From: Hyalella azteca
Taxonomy: Eukaryota > Arthropoda > Malacostraca > Amphipoda > Hyalellidae
DNA length: 64,000 nt
Assembly: GCF_000764305.2 (NCBI RefSeq)
Contig: NW_025941577.1
Span: 186,001-250,000, forward strand
Reading direction: 5' to 3'
Shown: piece by piece, positions 44,799 to 58,000 of the stretch
How the letters are laid out: the number at the start of each line of letters is the position of its first letter
Position numbering within the stretch: the first letter of the stretch is position 1
The notes under the pieces: generated by a model
Databases searched by the model: none
What the model was told of the DNA's origin: nothing
What the model saw: the letters and a program-made list of their open reading frames with translations, nothing else
Made by a program: the position numbers and the translations under genes

Positions 44799-47044
44799 AC
44801 CACTGGTTACCAAACGACGCCGAATTACCTTCAAGAATAACATTTTTACTGTCTAGGGTTAAATTATTGTAGTCTGGGGTAAAAATTGTAACCCTCTGGG
44901 GGTAACATTATCGCCGTCTGGGGTAACACTATCAAGCTCTATTGTAACATTATTCTAGTTTGGGGCAATATTAATGCGGTCTGGGGACTGGGGTAACACC
45001 TCCCCACTGTCTATTCTTCTGTACCCTTTATTTATTTTATAACCAGCTTCTAATTTAATTTTCGTTAATTATACACGAATACTTTTTTATTTTTCTCGAA
45101 TTTTTATACCTAAATTTCGCTCATATCAGTTGTTCGTGTCAGAAATGTCAACTCTTAATATTGTTCAGTTATATGAGAATGTATTTTCAATATTGACTTT
45201 CAAATCTGACATTGTACACGACCGGCATGATAAATTACTTACTCCTGTCATTTCTTGATTGCATAGTATTGTATTTTGGATGTATTTATTATTTTATTTC
45301 TATATCGCATTTTCCAGTTAAAATTTCACCCTAGCCTTTTAGAAAAAGGCATTTGCCTTCCATTAAAAGCGTGAACTTTGCTTCGAGTGTTGTTATATTT
45401 CGTGTACTTTTGTTCAGAGCAATGTTATTAATGTTATTTTAATATAATTAATAAGAAAAATATATTTTCTATTATTCATATTACCCTAGAGCAAGAAGTG
45501 AAGGTCTCATCATCATTATCATCTCGTTGGACATAACTCTCTGTAAATGTATACAGTGACCGTAACTATATACCTCTTAACGGTCGTTACAGTCTGTGGA
45601 GTTAAGGCAACAGGCATACAAAAGCGTCGCTACGAAGAAAGCAAGGAAGCATAAAAAGATTTCAAGTTCTCAGTTTCCTGTAACCACAAGTATTAAGGCA
45701 GGACAATATCGATATAGGGAGAAGTTATTAACGATAATATCCGATAACTATATTATTTAGACCCATACTTAACGAGTGTCGTACGTACGTATATTGTCTT
45801 GAAAAACTTCCGATATTCACACAGGATTGTCTATTCAACTGTTCATAGAACTTGAGAATAGATAAGATACTATATACATTCGCATTTTTTGTGCAAAAAT
45901 AAAGTTTTTACATCAACAGCTAACCATGAAAGATAGCAATTCAACATATTAATGCATAAGTAGAATTTGTCATCCACAGCAAATGATTAGATTCTGAGAG
46001 TTTTAATCCCTTGCAATTAGAGAACAAAATATGATCAGTTCTGGAAGTGAAGTCCGATAAAAGTATCCGCCTGCTAGTTTGACCATGTGTGCTAATTAAC
46101 AAAAGTGTATTAATATCAACAATTATATTAAGCCCGTAAAGAAAATCACATAAATTTGTATGAAATAAAAGCTTAGGTAAAAAATTACATACGTTCTGAT
46201 GAAATCAGAAAAATCTCGGCTTTTAACCATAACTTTAGTTAACGGCGGTGTGATTGTTTATACGACTATTGAGAATCTTTCATAATTATAATAATAGAAG
46301 TTCCACGCATAAATGAAAATTGAACACATAGGGTTTCAACAAAATACAATGGCTTCCATGACACGTACAAAAACGAGAGATTAAGTAATATAAAATAAAT
46401 AAAAAATCAAGTTTCAAAATTTAATCTACAATTCGAGTTTCAAGCGAACGAGTTTCATTATTTTGCACATGGAAACTTTTAATAGTGAAGTATGTAACTC
46501 AGAACGTCTCTAATGAATTGGAGCGTGTACATGGCGTTAATTTTGTTCATATCAAATTTATAAAAAGAATTATACTCGTATCGAAAGTGGCGTGAACGTT
46601 ATTTGTTAAACCAGGACGAAAATATGCAACATGGGAATACGACTGTGGGACAGAAAACTCCTTTCAAACGAAGATGTGAAAGGCAATAATAATTAATAAA
46701 TAATCAAAATTAATAAAAATATACACGCTGGAAAGTCATCCTAAAATCGAGAAATTTATTTTGCCATAAAAATGGAAATTCAACGAAAATATTAAGTAGT
46801 ATACAAAATGCATCACTATGAGTATAATGGAGCAGTAGAATAATGGACATAATCATGATTATTGTTGTCAGGTTGCAGGGGCATGGGAATTTCATGTCTG
46901 CCCACACGGTTTGATCACAATAAAATAATTAATAAAATTAATATAAATTAAAATGAAAATAAAATAATCAATTAATTAATAATTAACCCCGTTAATTGAT
47001 AATTAATGGGTGGAAAAAAAAATCTTTCCACCGTCTAAACTGCG
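44799..47044. other. Intergenic DNA between GALK2 and the mariner copy
   Basis: 44850-45000 has a repeated TCTGGGGTAACA(T/C)TAT(C/T) motif (about 30-bp steps), perhaps GALK2 3'UTR. The remainder is AT-rich with no recognised gene. Confidence 0.5.
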
Positions 47045-47110
47045 ACAGACACAGTACAAGGTAAAGAATGCATCGCTATTTGTACAAAGTCTCACTCATT
47101 TATCTGAGTG
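47045..47110. mobile_element. CACTCAG-family MITE, copy 13 (right half)
   Basis: GGTAAAGAATGCATCGCTAT, TTGTACAAAGTCTCACTCAT and terminal TTATCTGAGTG. Confidence 0.7.
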
Positions 47111-47220
47111 TTCACGTCGCAGGAGTGCTGCTTCACCAAATACGGGAAGATTTTGTCATATTATATTTTACCATCACAGAGCGTAAAGTTGACACACGAG
47201 AATAAAATTTATGGGATATA

Positions 47221-48009
47221 CAGGGTCAATATTTAGCGTTACATTGTTTTTTCAAAATCAATACACTCGCAAAACAGTCAAATGTGTCGTATGGAACCAT
47301 ATCGACTGTTCTCCGGAAGGACCTAAAGTTGTCCCCATTTAAGCATGTCAAAAAACACCAACTGTCTGTTCAAGTTGTTGACAAACGCCTCCAAAGATCT
47401 AAGATTCTTTTTTCCCGCATTCATGATGGCACGCTGCCAAACCTCGTTTTCAGTGATGAGAAGATATTCAATGTTGAACACCACTTCAACTCCCAAAATG
47501 ATATATCGAGATGCCATCCTTGTTGGTGCATTGTTGCCCTGGGCATGAAAGCACTTCAAAAAACGTCCCTGGTCGTTCCAGACGGACTCTGCACCATCCC
47601 ATGGGGCCAAATCGATTCAGGAGTGGCTGTCCGAGAATGTTCCCCACTTCATTACCAAAGATGAATGGCCCCCATCGTCACCCGATCTGAATCCTCTGGA
47701 TTTTGGGATCTGGTCATACCTTGAGAGCAAGGTCTCGACCGTTCACCATAGCAGTTTGGACGCCCTAAAGGTCAAACTGCTGAAGGATTGGGCCAAAATC
47801 CCGCAGAGTGTCATTCGTGACTCGTGTAAGGCTTTCTCTAAGCGTCTACAACTTGTTATTGATGCAGATGGTGGACATATTGACTGAAATTGTGGGAATT
47901 GTATCTCTGAACCTCTACCTACATAAATACATTTTCAAACATTCACATTTATGTTTCATTTCATAGTTCTAACCACTCAAAGTTGTAACGCTAAATATTG
48001 ATGACCCTG
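47221..48009 (+). mobile_element. Internally deleted mariner/Tc1-type transposon, 789 bp
   Basis: TIRs CAGGGTCAATATTTAGCGTT / AACGCTAAATATTGATGACC(CTG) are flanked by TA (47219-47220 and 48010-48011). The interior is a broken transposase gene. Total length is well below the 1.2-1.4 kb of intact mariners. Confidence 0.92.
47250..47887 (+). pseudogene. Mariner-like transposase remnant
   Basis: After a shortened N-terminus, a frame (ATG at 47284) encodes the end of the DNA-binding HTH (GTISTVLRKDLKLSP), the linker, and FSDEK with the first catalytic Asp near 47455. A deletion near 47495 then shifts the frame. The distal part in another frame has QTDSAPSHGAKS with the second Asp and SPDLNPLDFGIW with the third, about 32 residues apart by hand count, and stops at 47885-47887. 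No single frame spans all three acidic residues, so it is inactive and could only be mobilised in trans. Confidence 0.9.
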
Positions 48010-48011
48010 TA

Positions 48012-49865
48012 TAATATCATGAACTTTCAATAATCCCACAAGAGGTGAAATAACAATAGGTATATAATGATATGCAAGACTTCGCTCTCAATGCACAAGC
48101 TAAATATATTTTTCAAGGCTTTAAGAAAAAATTAATCGCAAATATTGAAAATCAACAACAGATGCAATACGATTTCAAAAAACATAAGGAATAACCTATT
48201 AATGCAGATTTAAAATGCATTTCTCATCAGTTTCAAGTAAAATTCATGGAGAAACTTTCAAAATTTTAAGACTGGTATTTCAGGAACAAGGTAAAAAATT
48301 CATTGGATTATAAAATGACGGAGAAATCGGCAAAAAATTAGAAGAATGAACTGTTGAGCTTGCTCACTCAGCCAAGTATATTTTACTAAATCAAAGTAAA
48401 TAAATTATAAATTTACTATATTAAACAAGTGCCACGAAAAATTCATTCACAGATAATACATAAAATATCATCACCAAAGAGTTGGAAAAAACACAAAATA
48501 GAAATAAATTGAGTAAAAAAAATTTACGACGACGAACAGAATGCATTGAGATGCCCAAAAGATTGTATAGAAAACCATGAACCTTAACGAAACTTAAATA
48601 CACAGAAAAATAGTAACGTACATGTCTTTTAAGTAACTTAACGCAGTACACCCACTAATTCTTAAAAAACAAAAACCCTTTAACATAAATCAAACAAAAC
48701 ATATTTTCAGTATGATAAATATCTTAAAAATACACAGAGTTTCATAGGCAAGTATAAATACATTCCTTTGATTTTTAATCATCTTTGATGTTTACGTGTT
48801 TGTTTGTAGCTGATTTTTTCTGGAAGCCAGAGCATCTTTTAAAGAAGGTTAACTTAATACAGACCTTAGAGAACCAAATGAAGCCCCAGCGAAGATGGGG
48901 CCCACACTTACAACAATCAAGGATCCTGAATTGAAATTATGCTGATAAATATTAATCAAATGCAACGACGTTAGATTAACACTGCAGTGATAATTTAATT
49001 TTTTCACAAATGAAATGTTGAAACAAAGTTTGATATTATTTTGATGAAAGGCTCAGCGTTTCGACCGTAAATCTCCCGACAACAAATACTAAAATTACTA
49101 CTTTAGCAGCCAGGAACTTCGAATGCTTTCTTTCATGGTCAAACGTGTTTATACAGGATGATTATTTAAAATTAGTTGAAAATGTTCGCTCATTTTTACG
49201 GGAAAACATGCATACGTTTATCCAATAAATACAATGAATCACGGCAGCGATCGCATCAAGGCTTAACACGGCAAAGATTTGAAGGCTAACCATGATAATT
49301 AGAAGCTATCAAAGCTGCCATAGTTTCATTAAGAATACATATCACAAACTCATTCCTCAAGGCAACAGGAACCTCATCCAATGTTTAATCCTTTCCAGGT
49401 CAGAGACCGTACTATAATAGTACACGTAGCGGCCCAAGTGCACGTAGCGGCCGTCTTGTGTACAATTATTGACCAATTTCTCGACTGTTGAGCAAGTTTA
49501 GCTTAAAAAGCCCTAAGTGCTCGGCCAACAGAGGTACTAACTCGTAGATATCTCAGATATTCCGGCCCCATGCGTTTAACCGTCCATATGTTATCAACCA
49601 ATACAATGCATCACTAAGCCAATCGCTAATATGACTGAAAACAATACTCGCGAAATGAATATGATTGAAGTTTTTCAAATTATACTATAGACTCCAATAT
49701 CATGCACACAGACAATATTATTACAGATTATTTCGGCATAATACGAACACAACTTCAGCCCTCATCAAAGTCTGAGGGTAATTCCGGTTACCCTAATACC
49801 CTGTCACAAGAACTAAGAGAAGAGCCTCTGCTTAGAAAACAAATAAAACATTAACAACATGCCTT
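48012..49865. other. AT-rich intergenic DNA
   Basis: No gene recognised. A CACGTAGCGGCC motif is repeated near 49423 and 49441. Confidence 0.5.
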
Positions 49866-50095
49866 TATCGGTGACATAAGAGATAAGTATTATCGCTGGC
49901 CCAAGAGATAAGTATTATCGCTGGTCCAAGCAATACGTGTTTATCGCTGGTCCCAGAGATAAGTATTATCGCTGGTCCAAGCAATACGTGTTTATCGCTA
50001 GTCCCAGAGATAAGTATTATCGCTGGACGCTGGTCCAAGTAATACCTACGTGTTTATTGCTGATCCAAGAGATAAGTTTCTATCGCGATGAACGT
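49866..50095. repeat. About 51-bp tandem repeat, 4 copies
   Basis: GAGATAAGTATTATCGCTGG alternates with TCCAAGCAATACGTGTTTAT; a two-part unit with drift. Confidence 0.88.
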
Positions 50096-50604
50096 AGGGT
50101 ACCCTAAGCTTTGGCTGTTAGGTGACATAGACGTAGAAATCCTCTATGCTGAACAGTGAGACAAGCAATTAAATTTCTTTAGAATAATAATTTACCGCCC
50201 CAATTTTTATAATAAAATGAAATAGCGACTCGATAGGTAAATACCTCGGTTGTCCGCTAATAGCTTGATTACAAGGAACAGTTTTTAAATCAGCAGAACT
50301 TATTTTAATTTTAAGTCATATTAGAGCAAAAAAGTAAATGATACAAATAAATTAGCATGGAATTAAAAAAAGACTGCTATTGAAAATATGTATCGTATAT
50401 ACAATAAAAAAAATAAGGGACAAAAGTTCTTTTGGAAACGTCGCATGAAGGAATAGAGAACAGGAAATGAAAAAATTAATGCAATGTTCAGAAAAGTTAA
50501 GAATCAACAATAAAAAAATATATACCAATTAATTACAACAACACTAAGGAACATTGAGTGCAGAACAGCATTACAATAATGACCTCATGAGAGAACATCT
50601 TGAG

Positions 50605-51065
50605 CACTAGCAAGAACATCCCGAACTCTAGAGAGAACATCCCGAACTCCAGAGAGAACATCCCGAACTCCAGAGAGAACATCCCGAACTCCAGAGAGAA
50701 CATCCCGAACTCTAGAGAGAACATCCCGAACTCTAGGGAACATCCCGAACTCCAGAGAGAACATCCCGAACTCCAGAGAGAACATCCCGAACTCTAGGGA
50801 ACATCCCGAACTCTAGAGAACATCTCGAACTCTAGAGAGAACATCCCGAACTCTAGAGAGAACATCCCGAACTCTAGAGAGAACATCCCGAACTCCAGAG
50901 AGAACATCCCGAACTCTAGAGAGAACATCCCGAACACCAGAGAGAACATCCCGAACTCTAGGGAACATCCCGAACTCTAGGGAACATCCCGAACTCTAGA
51001 GAGAACATCCCGAACTCTAGAGAGAACATCCGAACTCCAGAGAGAACATCCCGAACTCTAGAGAT
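50605..51065. repeat. 21-bp minisatellite, about 21 copies
   Basis: Unit AGAGAGAACATCCCGAACTC plus T, with 16-17-bp short variants. Open frames here (MFSLEFG repeats on the minus strand) reflect the 21-nt period. Confidence 0.95.
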
Positions 51066-51934
51066 CCAATGAAACATGTACAATATTGCTGATCTACAAG
51101 GAATAAATTTAGATTATTTATTATAATTGAAATAAAACCCGAGCCTCCAAAGCTGACAAAACAGTGCAAGTACATTAAGTGGGTAATGCGTGAAGACAAT
51201 AACAAAAACTCATTTTGAATACGAGTAACTGAAACGTTACCACAAGCAGAGGAAATCCTTCACCTTCCCTCACTTCCTTTACTTCTCCTAAAGGATTCTA
51301 ATCGATTTGCCAGAACGCCTTTTCGTCAGTGGAATATACATGAACGCATCCAGAGCTTCCATTATAGGGCAATATAGTCACATTTTACTTCAACTAATTC
51401 ACTAGCGCGACTCATAAATTAGGCATGAATTTATGACGAAGACAGAAGTTTCAATTAAATAAGATGTGATTTTAATAATATTTTCACATCAAATGGATAT
51501 TTTTATCAGATATTCATTTTTTCATAAGCACAGAAGAAATAAATTGTACTATTGTCATCATTTATTCATTAGATCAATGATTAAAAAAGCACGAACAAGT
51601 GATTGGAGGCAGAGAGGATGATAATAATACTACCCATGTTATAGTTGAATCTCATGTTCAACAGGGTAAAAATAATGACAGAATTGAACTTATGATGAAC
51701 ATAAACTTATTGCCTGTCTGATCGGTCGCAGAAATTCAAACTTAAGCAATCAAGTTTAATTTAAAATCTTGTAGAGACCGGATATTTGAACCACGGATTA
51801 GCATTTCAATAAGAAAGGCCAACCAATAATGTATCTACGGACAAAATTGAACAAATTTGAGTGGCCAAAATGCTAGATTTACATGAATGCAATGATATAA
51901 GAAATAAGGGTCGAGTGAAGCATGTAGCACTATG
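51066..51934. other. AT-rich DNA 3' of the RMDN gene
   Basis: No gene recognised; may include the RMDN 3'UTR on the minus strand. Confidence 0.45.
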
Positions 51935-52052
51935 CAATATAGTGCTGCATTGTGCAGCAGCATGCAACATAGTGCTGCATTGTGCAGCAGCATGCAACAT
52001 AGTGCTGCATTGTGCAGCAGCATGCAACATAGTGCTGCATTGTGCAGCAGTA
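51935..52052. repeat. 30-bp minisatellite, 4 copies
   Basis: AGTGCTGCATTGTGCAGCAG then CATGCAACAT, almost perfect; lies just after the RMDN stop codon and would fall in its 3'UTR. Contains the hairpin CTGCATTGTGCAG. Confidence 0.95.
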
Positions 52053-52064
52053 GCAGGACTCGAG

Positions 52065-55000
52065 CTAGGAGGCCGTAGGATGCTTCAGCAGCATCTGGTT
52101 CAGCTGCTCGTCGACCACCATATCCTGCAATATAATTCATTCTTTCATTCATTTGTTAGCGTGCTTTCAATTGCTTACAAAACAATAACATTTCAATTGC
52201 TGACAAAAATATTGATTATATTTATAACTACGGTCTCGTCAACAATATATCATTTAAACTTCATATTTTAGCAGTTGCAGGTCCTTCGCCATTACTATAC
52301 TACAATTTATTAATATTTCCTTACATATTAAATCAAAATTTGAAACAACATTTGAAACATTTTCAATTAAACTACATTATTTTCACCTAAATAATTTGAA
52401 ACTGGTAAAGTAAAAAGTAATTTATGCGTCGGCAAAATGTTTGAAACAATTGTCTACTTTTGATAGCGCTAATTGAACAGTCAAATAAATTTGTTATTTC
52501 GTTTAAAATAATTTTTCTCATAGAAAAAAAAAACAGGGCAACATAACAACAGCATCAACCAAATACTAACACGTCGTTGTTACACAGCAATTAATAAAAT
52601 GTTAAATAACACAGAAGCTAGACAAGAGTTTATGCATTTCCTACGTCGTATTGTTATAAAATTGAATACCTGACACTGACATCAGCAATAGCAATGGACA
52701 AGCAAATAAGGAATACAAATCATTGAGCCTGAGATTAGTCAACGTTACATAGCTAATTAAGTGACGAGTGTCTCTGATTCTTATATTATATAAACATATA
52801 TTCTTATACTTATTTCAAGCAGGTTTCATTGAAGACCAGAGAATTTGTTTTATTCGCAATTTTCTTAATAGTTTTTTCAATATATCGAACAATATTTTTA
52901 GTTTGAACTGGCAAATAGAAAATCAGGTTACCGATGGACATTTTTATTTCGTTAACGACGTTTTGAATGTTTCTATCATTCATTATCAAGTTAAAAGGCG
53001 CATTGAGTGATGAAATTAGCGTCGACATAAGTACAAAATTGGTCCACCAGACTGAAGGTGGCACGTGAGACGTCGGCTTAATGTCGTAGTTGTGAGCCCG
53101 ATGTAGTCCATATTGGGAAGAAGTCTACAACCTTCTCTATTGCAAGAAAATTTATAGACTACATTGGTCTCTTGGAAAACTCCCGTTTTTTTTCAGGGGT
53201 TATTATTCATGAACAATAACCCCTGCAATAGAACAAATTCTCTGGTCTTCAATGAAACCTGCTTGAAAGAAGAAATTCGGCCAACCTATACTAATCTTAT
53301 ACTTATATATACATATATTCTTATAATTGCATATACACACTCTTATACTTATATATACAAGCAACCCATAGCCCAGAGCCTGAAATCAGCTAAAAGCAGA
53401 CTTAGCCAATGGAAATTAACTCTCTTTATAATTAATTAACGCTAGTCACTGCGGGAGTAAGCAGCACAATTTAGAGCCTGACATGGACTGTATACCTAAT
53501 ATAAATCACATAAAAACAAAATTCATAATTATTGCACGCATCATCCTGTAATAATAATTAAAATAAAAGAGAGCCTGACATCAGCAGTAGCAGTGGGCCT
53601 GGACTGTATCCCTAATATAAATCCCATAAAAACAATATTCATAATTATTGCACGCATTATCCTGTAATAATAAGTAAAATACAAGAGAGCCTGACATCAG
53701 CAGTAGCAGTAGGCAGTTGCAGGGCTCGCTGTAGCCAGTCAGCCACGCTGTCCAGGCGCTGCAGCTTCACCAAGCATTTAGCGATGAAGAGGCGGTTCTC
53801 CTTCCAGCCTGACGCGTGCAGCTCCTCTGCTGACTGCGGGGCATGGAAAACTATGTGGAATTGTGTTTATTACATCATATACCTTCTATTATGAAGTATT
53901 ATGAAGTGTTGATGTTGAAATGTATTGATGACATCATGGTCAACATTTATGATACATTAAAATAATGAAATGAATATTTATCAACAGATTTGGCGACGGG
54001 TTAGTCATGATGAAGTGTGTTGATATGCGTTGACGACGTCATGCTCGTCGTAGCTCATACAGTAAGAATAATCAAATTATTATTTAAATTTCTTCATCAT
54101 AAGAAAAACACTATACAAGGAAAACGCAATAATAATTTGTAGGCAATTTGCTTCTGGCACAGATCATGAAATGAAACAGACCATGAAATGAAACAGACCA
54201 TGAAATGAAAAAACAGACCATGACATGAAACAGACCATGAAATGAAACAGACCATGACATGAAACAGACCATGAAATGAAACAGACCATGAAATGCTGCA
54301 GGGCTTCAGCATAGCTGCTCTCAGGCACGGAGCCGAACAGCGCAGACGCTGCCCTCCGCTCCAGCCACGTCAGACCTGAGATCTGAAACAGGAAGGGCTC
54401 TTCAAAATAAAATAATTCATCATAGTGTTTTTATTGGTAATTAAAAGACAAATTATATTGTTGTCAGTAAATAGGCTTTGAGGCACATTGGTTACTGCAT
54501 GAAAAACTATTTGGAACTGGAACGTTTTCTTGAAAAAAGTTTAAGTTCTTGTTAATTGAATGTTTATTATTGATGGAATTGAATGTTTATCGTTGATGAA
54601 AGAACAACTTTGTCCGATACTTAGAACTTGTAACTATTGCCAAGCAAGTTTTTCCTAGCTATTGGCAACTGTAGAAAGAGACGATTTGAAGCGAGATCAT
54701 TTCTTCCAAAAAATGAAACTTGAGATGCTCACTTATAATTAAATGATTACTTAAGCCTAAATATACCAACTATTGGTAATTGTGCATACAAACGATCATC
54801 AACCTGAACGTCTCTTACGAAAAATCCAATTTCCATGAACTACTGTTGTGAAAATCAAACTTAGTTGCCTTTATTTGACTATCAGATTATCTATGCCACT
54901 GCCCAGGATAGATGTTAGAGCCATCATGGATATTAGAGAAGATGCAAGCTCTAGACACGAACCATGAATCCCTCTGCAGCTATTCACCTCGCATCAAAAT

Positions 55001-58000
55001 TCAGCAGTGAATTTTTGCAGTGGATTCTGCTGCTCCGCACTAAGAAATGCAATAGTTAATGCCACTCAACTCATAACAAAACGCAGCAATGAATGCTATT
55101 AACTTTTTGATAAAATTTTGCAGTAAACATCACTCACTTCATAACAAAACCTGCCGAGGAGGTGATGCAACGTAGCATCATTAGGACTGAAGGCTAAGGC
55201 TGCATCAATGTGTTTCTTAAAGACTTTGCCGCTCTCGATGCGCTCCCTGGTGCTCAGGAACTCGCCCCGGGCGCCGGACGTGATGGCATACCACTTGTGA
55301 GTGTCTGCGCTGTTGTCGTTGATGGAAAGACTCTTCTCAGCGTAAACGTAAGCTGCAAGTACGTAGGTAAAAAAATTACTCTATTACGTCTGGATGAAAA
55401 AAATAATCTTAAACATTAATGAAATTACAATTGTAAATTTTCAGAATTTCAGGAATTAGAACTTTTGTCTTTGCTTTCGTCACTTTTGCTTTTCATGCCA
55501 TACACAGTTGCAGATAGGTTAAAATTTACTTTTCTTCTTTTAATCACGATTAATAAAATTTTAAACTCGCTATTAACGAAACATTTGCTGCAAGGAGACT
55601 CAACAATTATCCAGCTTCTCTAGAACATGAAACATACATTTTAATATCAATAATGAATGAATTATTTCAAGCCGGTAGGAGAAATGAAGTTGAAAACATA
55701 AGAAAAATGACACACAAGAAAGCAAATGAATTAGCACGACTTGTTAAAAAAATCTTTTAAATACAAATATGTCAATATGCAAAAGAAGGTAATCTCAGTT
55801 AATCTTATCTAAACAATTGCATTCACCTTTGTAAGTTATTCTATTGGAATGTAATTTGTTCGGTTCAAAAGCTTCAAGATAAATAATTTAGAAACCACAT
55901 AAAAATTTCATGTAATAAAAAAATTATCCTAAGCGCAGGAAATGCGTCTTTATAAATGTTTTATTAAAAAATTTATCAATGTGCTATCCTAGGCTACAGG
56001 ACATACGCCTTCAAAAATGCTGTTTTTCTCTACGTCAATATAGCCCTTATTCTCGAGGGTGGCCATGTACGTTTGTTTTTGAAATTTATTTACTAATTGT
56101 ATTGAGGTCATACATATTTATTAACTATCCTTAACACATGCCTTCAAAAATGTTGTATTTCTCCATCTCAAGATAGCCCTTCTTCTCAAGGATGGCCATA
56201 CAAGCTTTTGAAATTTATTTACTAATTACGTATGATGCGCGCAAACATATTTACCGGTATTAATTATTTATATTTATAATTATATAATATTAACACTTGC
56301 CTTCAAAAATGTAGTGTTTCTTCATGTCAAGGTTGCCCTTTTTCTCCTCCAGAGTAGCCATGTTGCGATGGCTCTTGGCCAGTCTCCAGAGGACCTCAGC
56401 GTTGAGGGGGAAGCTGTGGCGCGCCTCCAGCAGACTAGCGTGGGCGGCCAGGATCTCGGCCTCCTCCCCGCTACAGAACTGAGCGTCCACGCGACGTAGC
56501 AGCTCTGTTAGTTCTGTCGCCGTGCCGCCACTCCATCTGTAACGAGTTCTGGGTGAAAATATGGTAGCGAGTTCTAGATGAAAATATGGTAGCAAGTTCT
56601 ATGTAGATAAAAATACAATTAAAATACGGTAACGAGTTATATATGAAAATATGTTATTTCAATTGAAAGTAGAAGAAAATACAGGGTTCTGACTGGTATA
56701 ATAATTAAAATTAGGTATATCACAATAATTTGATTGAAAGAGTGGGGCATGACAGCAGCTCCGTGAGTTCTATGGCTGTCGGCACTCCATTTGGAAGAGT
56801 ACAGGATGAAAATACGGTGTTTGGACAGATAGAAAACAGTAATTTAATATATAGAGTGAGGGAAGGTAGAAGCCATAAAAACATAATTTATCAAGAATGA
56901 AAAGAGTAGCAGCTCTGTTAGTTCTGTGGCAGGATTATCTTTGATCAGACTGATGGAACTCAATGATTATAAATTGAAGAGTGAAAGAGGGTAGTAGTAC
57001 CATCAGTTGTGTAGCGGTGACGCCGTTGCACCTGTTCCAAATACAAGATGAATACATGGCGTTCAGAGATCTCAGTTATTTTAAGTTTTTGTAAAACTGA
57101 GACAAAGTATAGAATATGAAGTCAAATTACTTCTGGACTAAAATAATCAACAACATGGCAGGAGTCACTGCCCTAGCATCAGTTCTCAGGCCGCAGCTAA
57201 CGCCAAAAGATTTGAAATTAAATGGATGAATGAGTATGAGAATTTTTATTGATGAAAAACGATAAACAATCTTATGAGAATTCACTAACAAACCAAAACC
57301 ACTACTATCATCATCCCCATAGTTAGCATCCAAATCAACCGCATGATATACAAATATTTGAGAGGCTTGCAAGGGGTAAGTACGGTCCATGAGGTTAAGA
57401 AGAAACGTATCAAAATTTCATGAATATAAAAATGTAATTTACTCATTACATGCAGGTCCATTATCATTTATTCAAGATCATGTATTATAAAAGAAAATCT
57501 CTCAAAAATTCTAACTTAAAACTGCTAACTCAGAATTTTGACTTGTGAAGGTATAAAACTTGTTGGCTGATAGGTACGTACTTAATAGTTAGATTTGGAC
57601 TTCGATGTTACAAAGGCAGTCACTACTTTAGGAGTAAAATTAAAACATCTCACTCAGAATTTTGGCTCGTGAAGGTGGTCTCCTCACTATCAGAGGGCAC
57701 AAAGTCGAAGAACTCGTCATCCTCAGTGGTGTCACCTTCATCAGGACTAAAATAATCTGTGTCATAAGCGGAGCTGTCGCCATTATGCAAGCTGCCTTCT
57801 ACTGCAGTTATGTACGAGCCTGCTGTTGAGCCCGTCTCTGCTGCAGATGCACAGTAGCTGCACATAGCAAGGAATACTTGACAACATTTCTAACACAAAT
57901 TGTTGATAGGAAAGAAATATGTATTCAACAAAATGTCTAGATTGACAATCAGAAACATATTTTTAATCTTGCGCCTCAGCCATTGGGAAATTAACACGGA

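Noticed and set aside
44616..44843. Minus-strand 75-codon frame opposite the last GALK2 exon
   Set aside because: Shadow of the plus-strand exon, which encodes GWGGC and has correct phase and acceptor.
53839..54312. Minus-strand 71-codon MVCFISWS frame
   Set aside because: Reads the 17-bp splice-border array beyond the exon 7 donor; the real exon ends at 54287.
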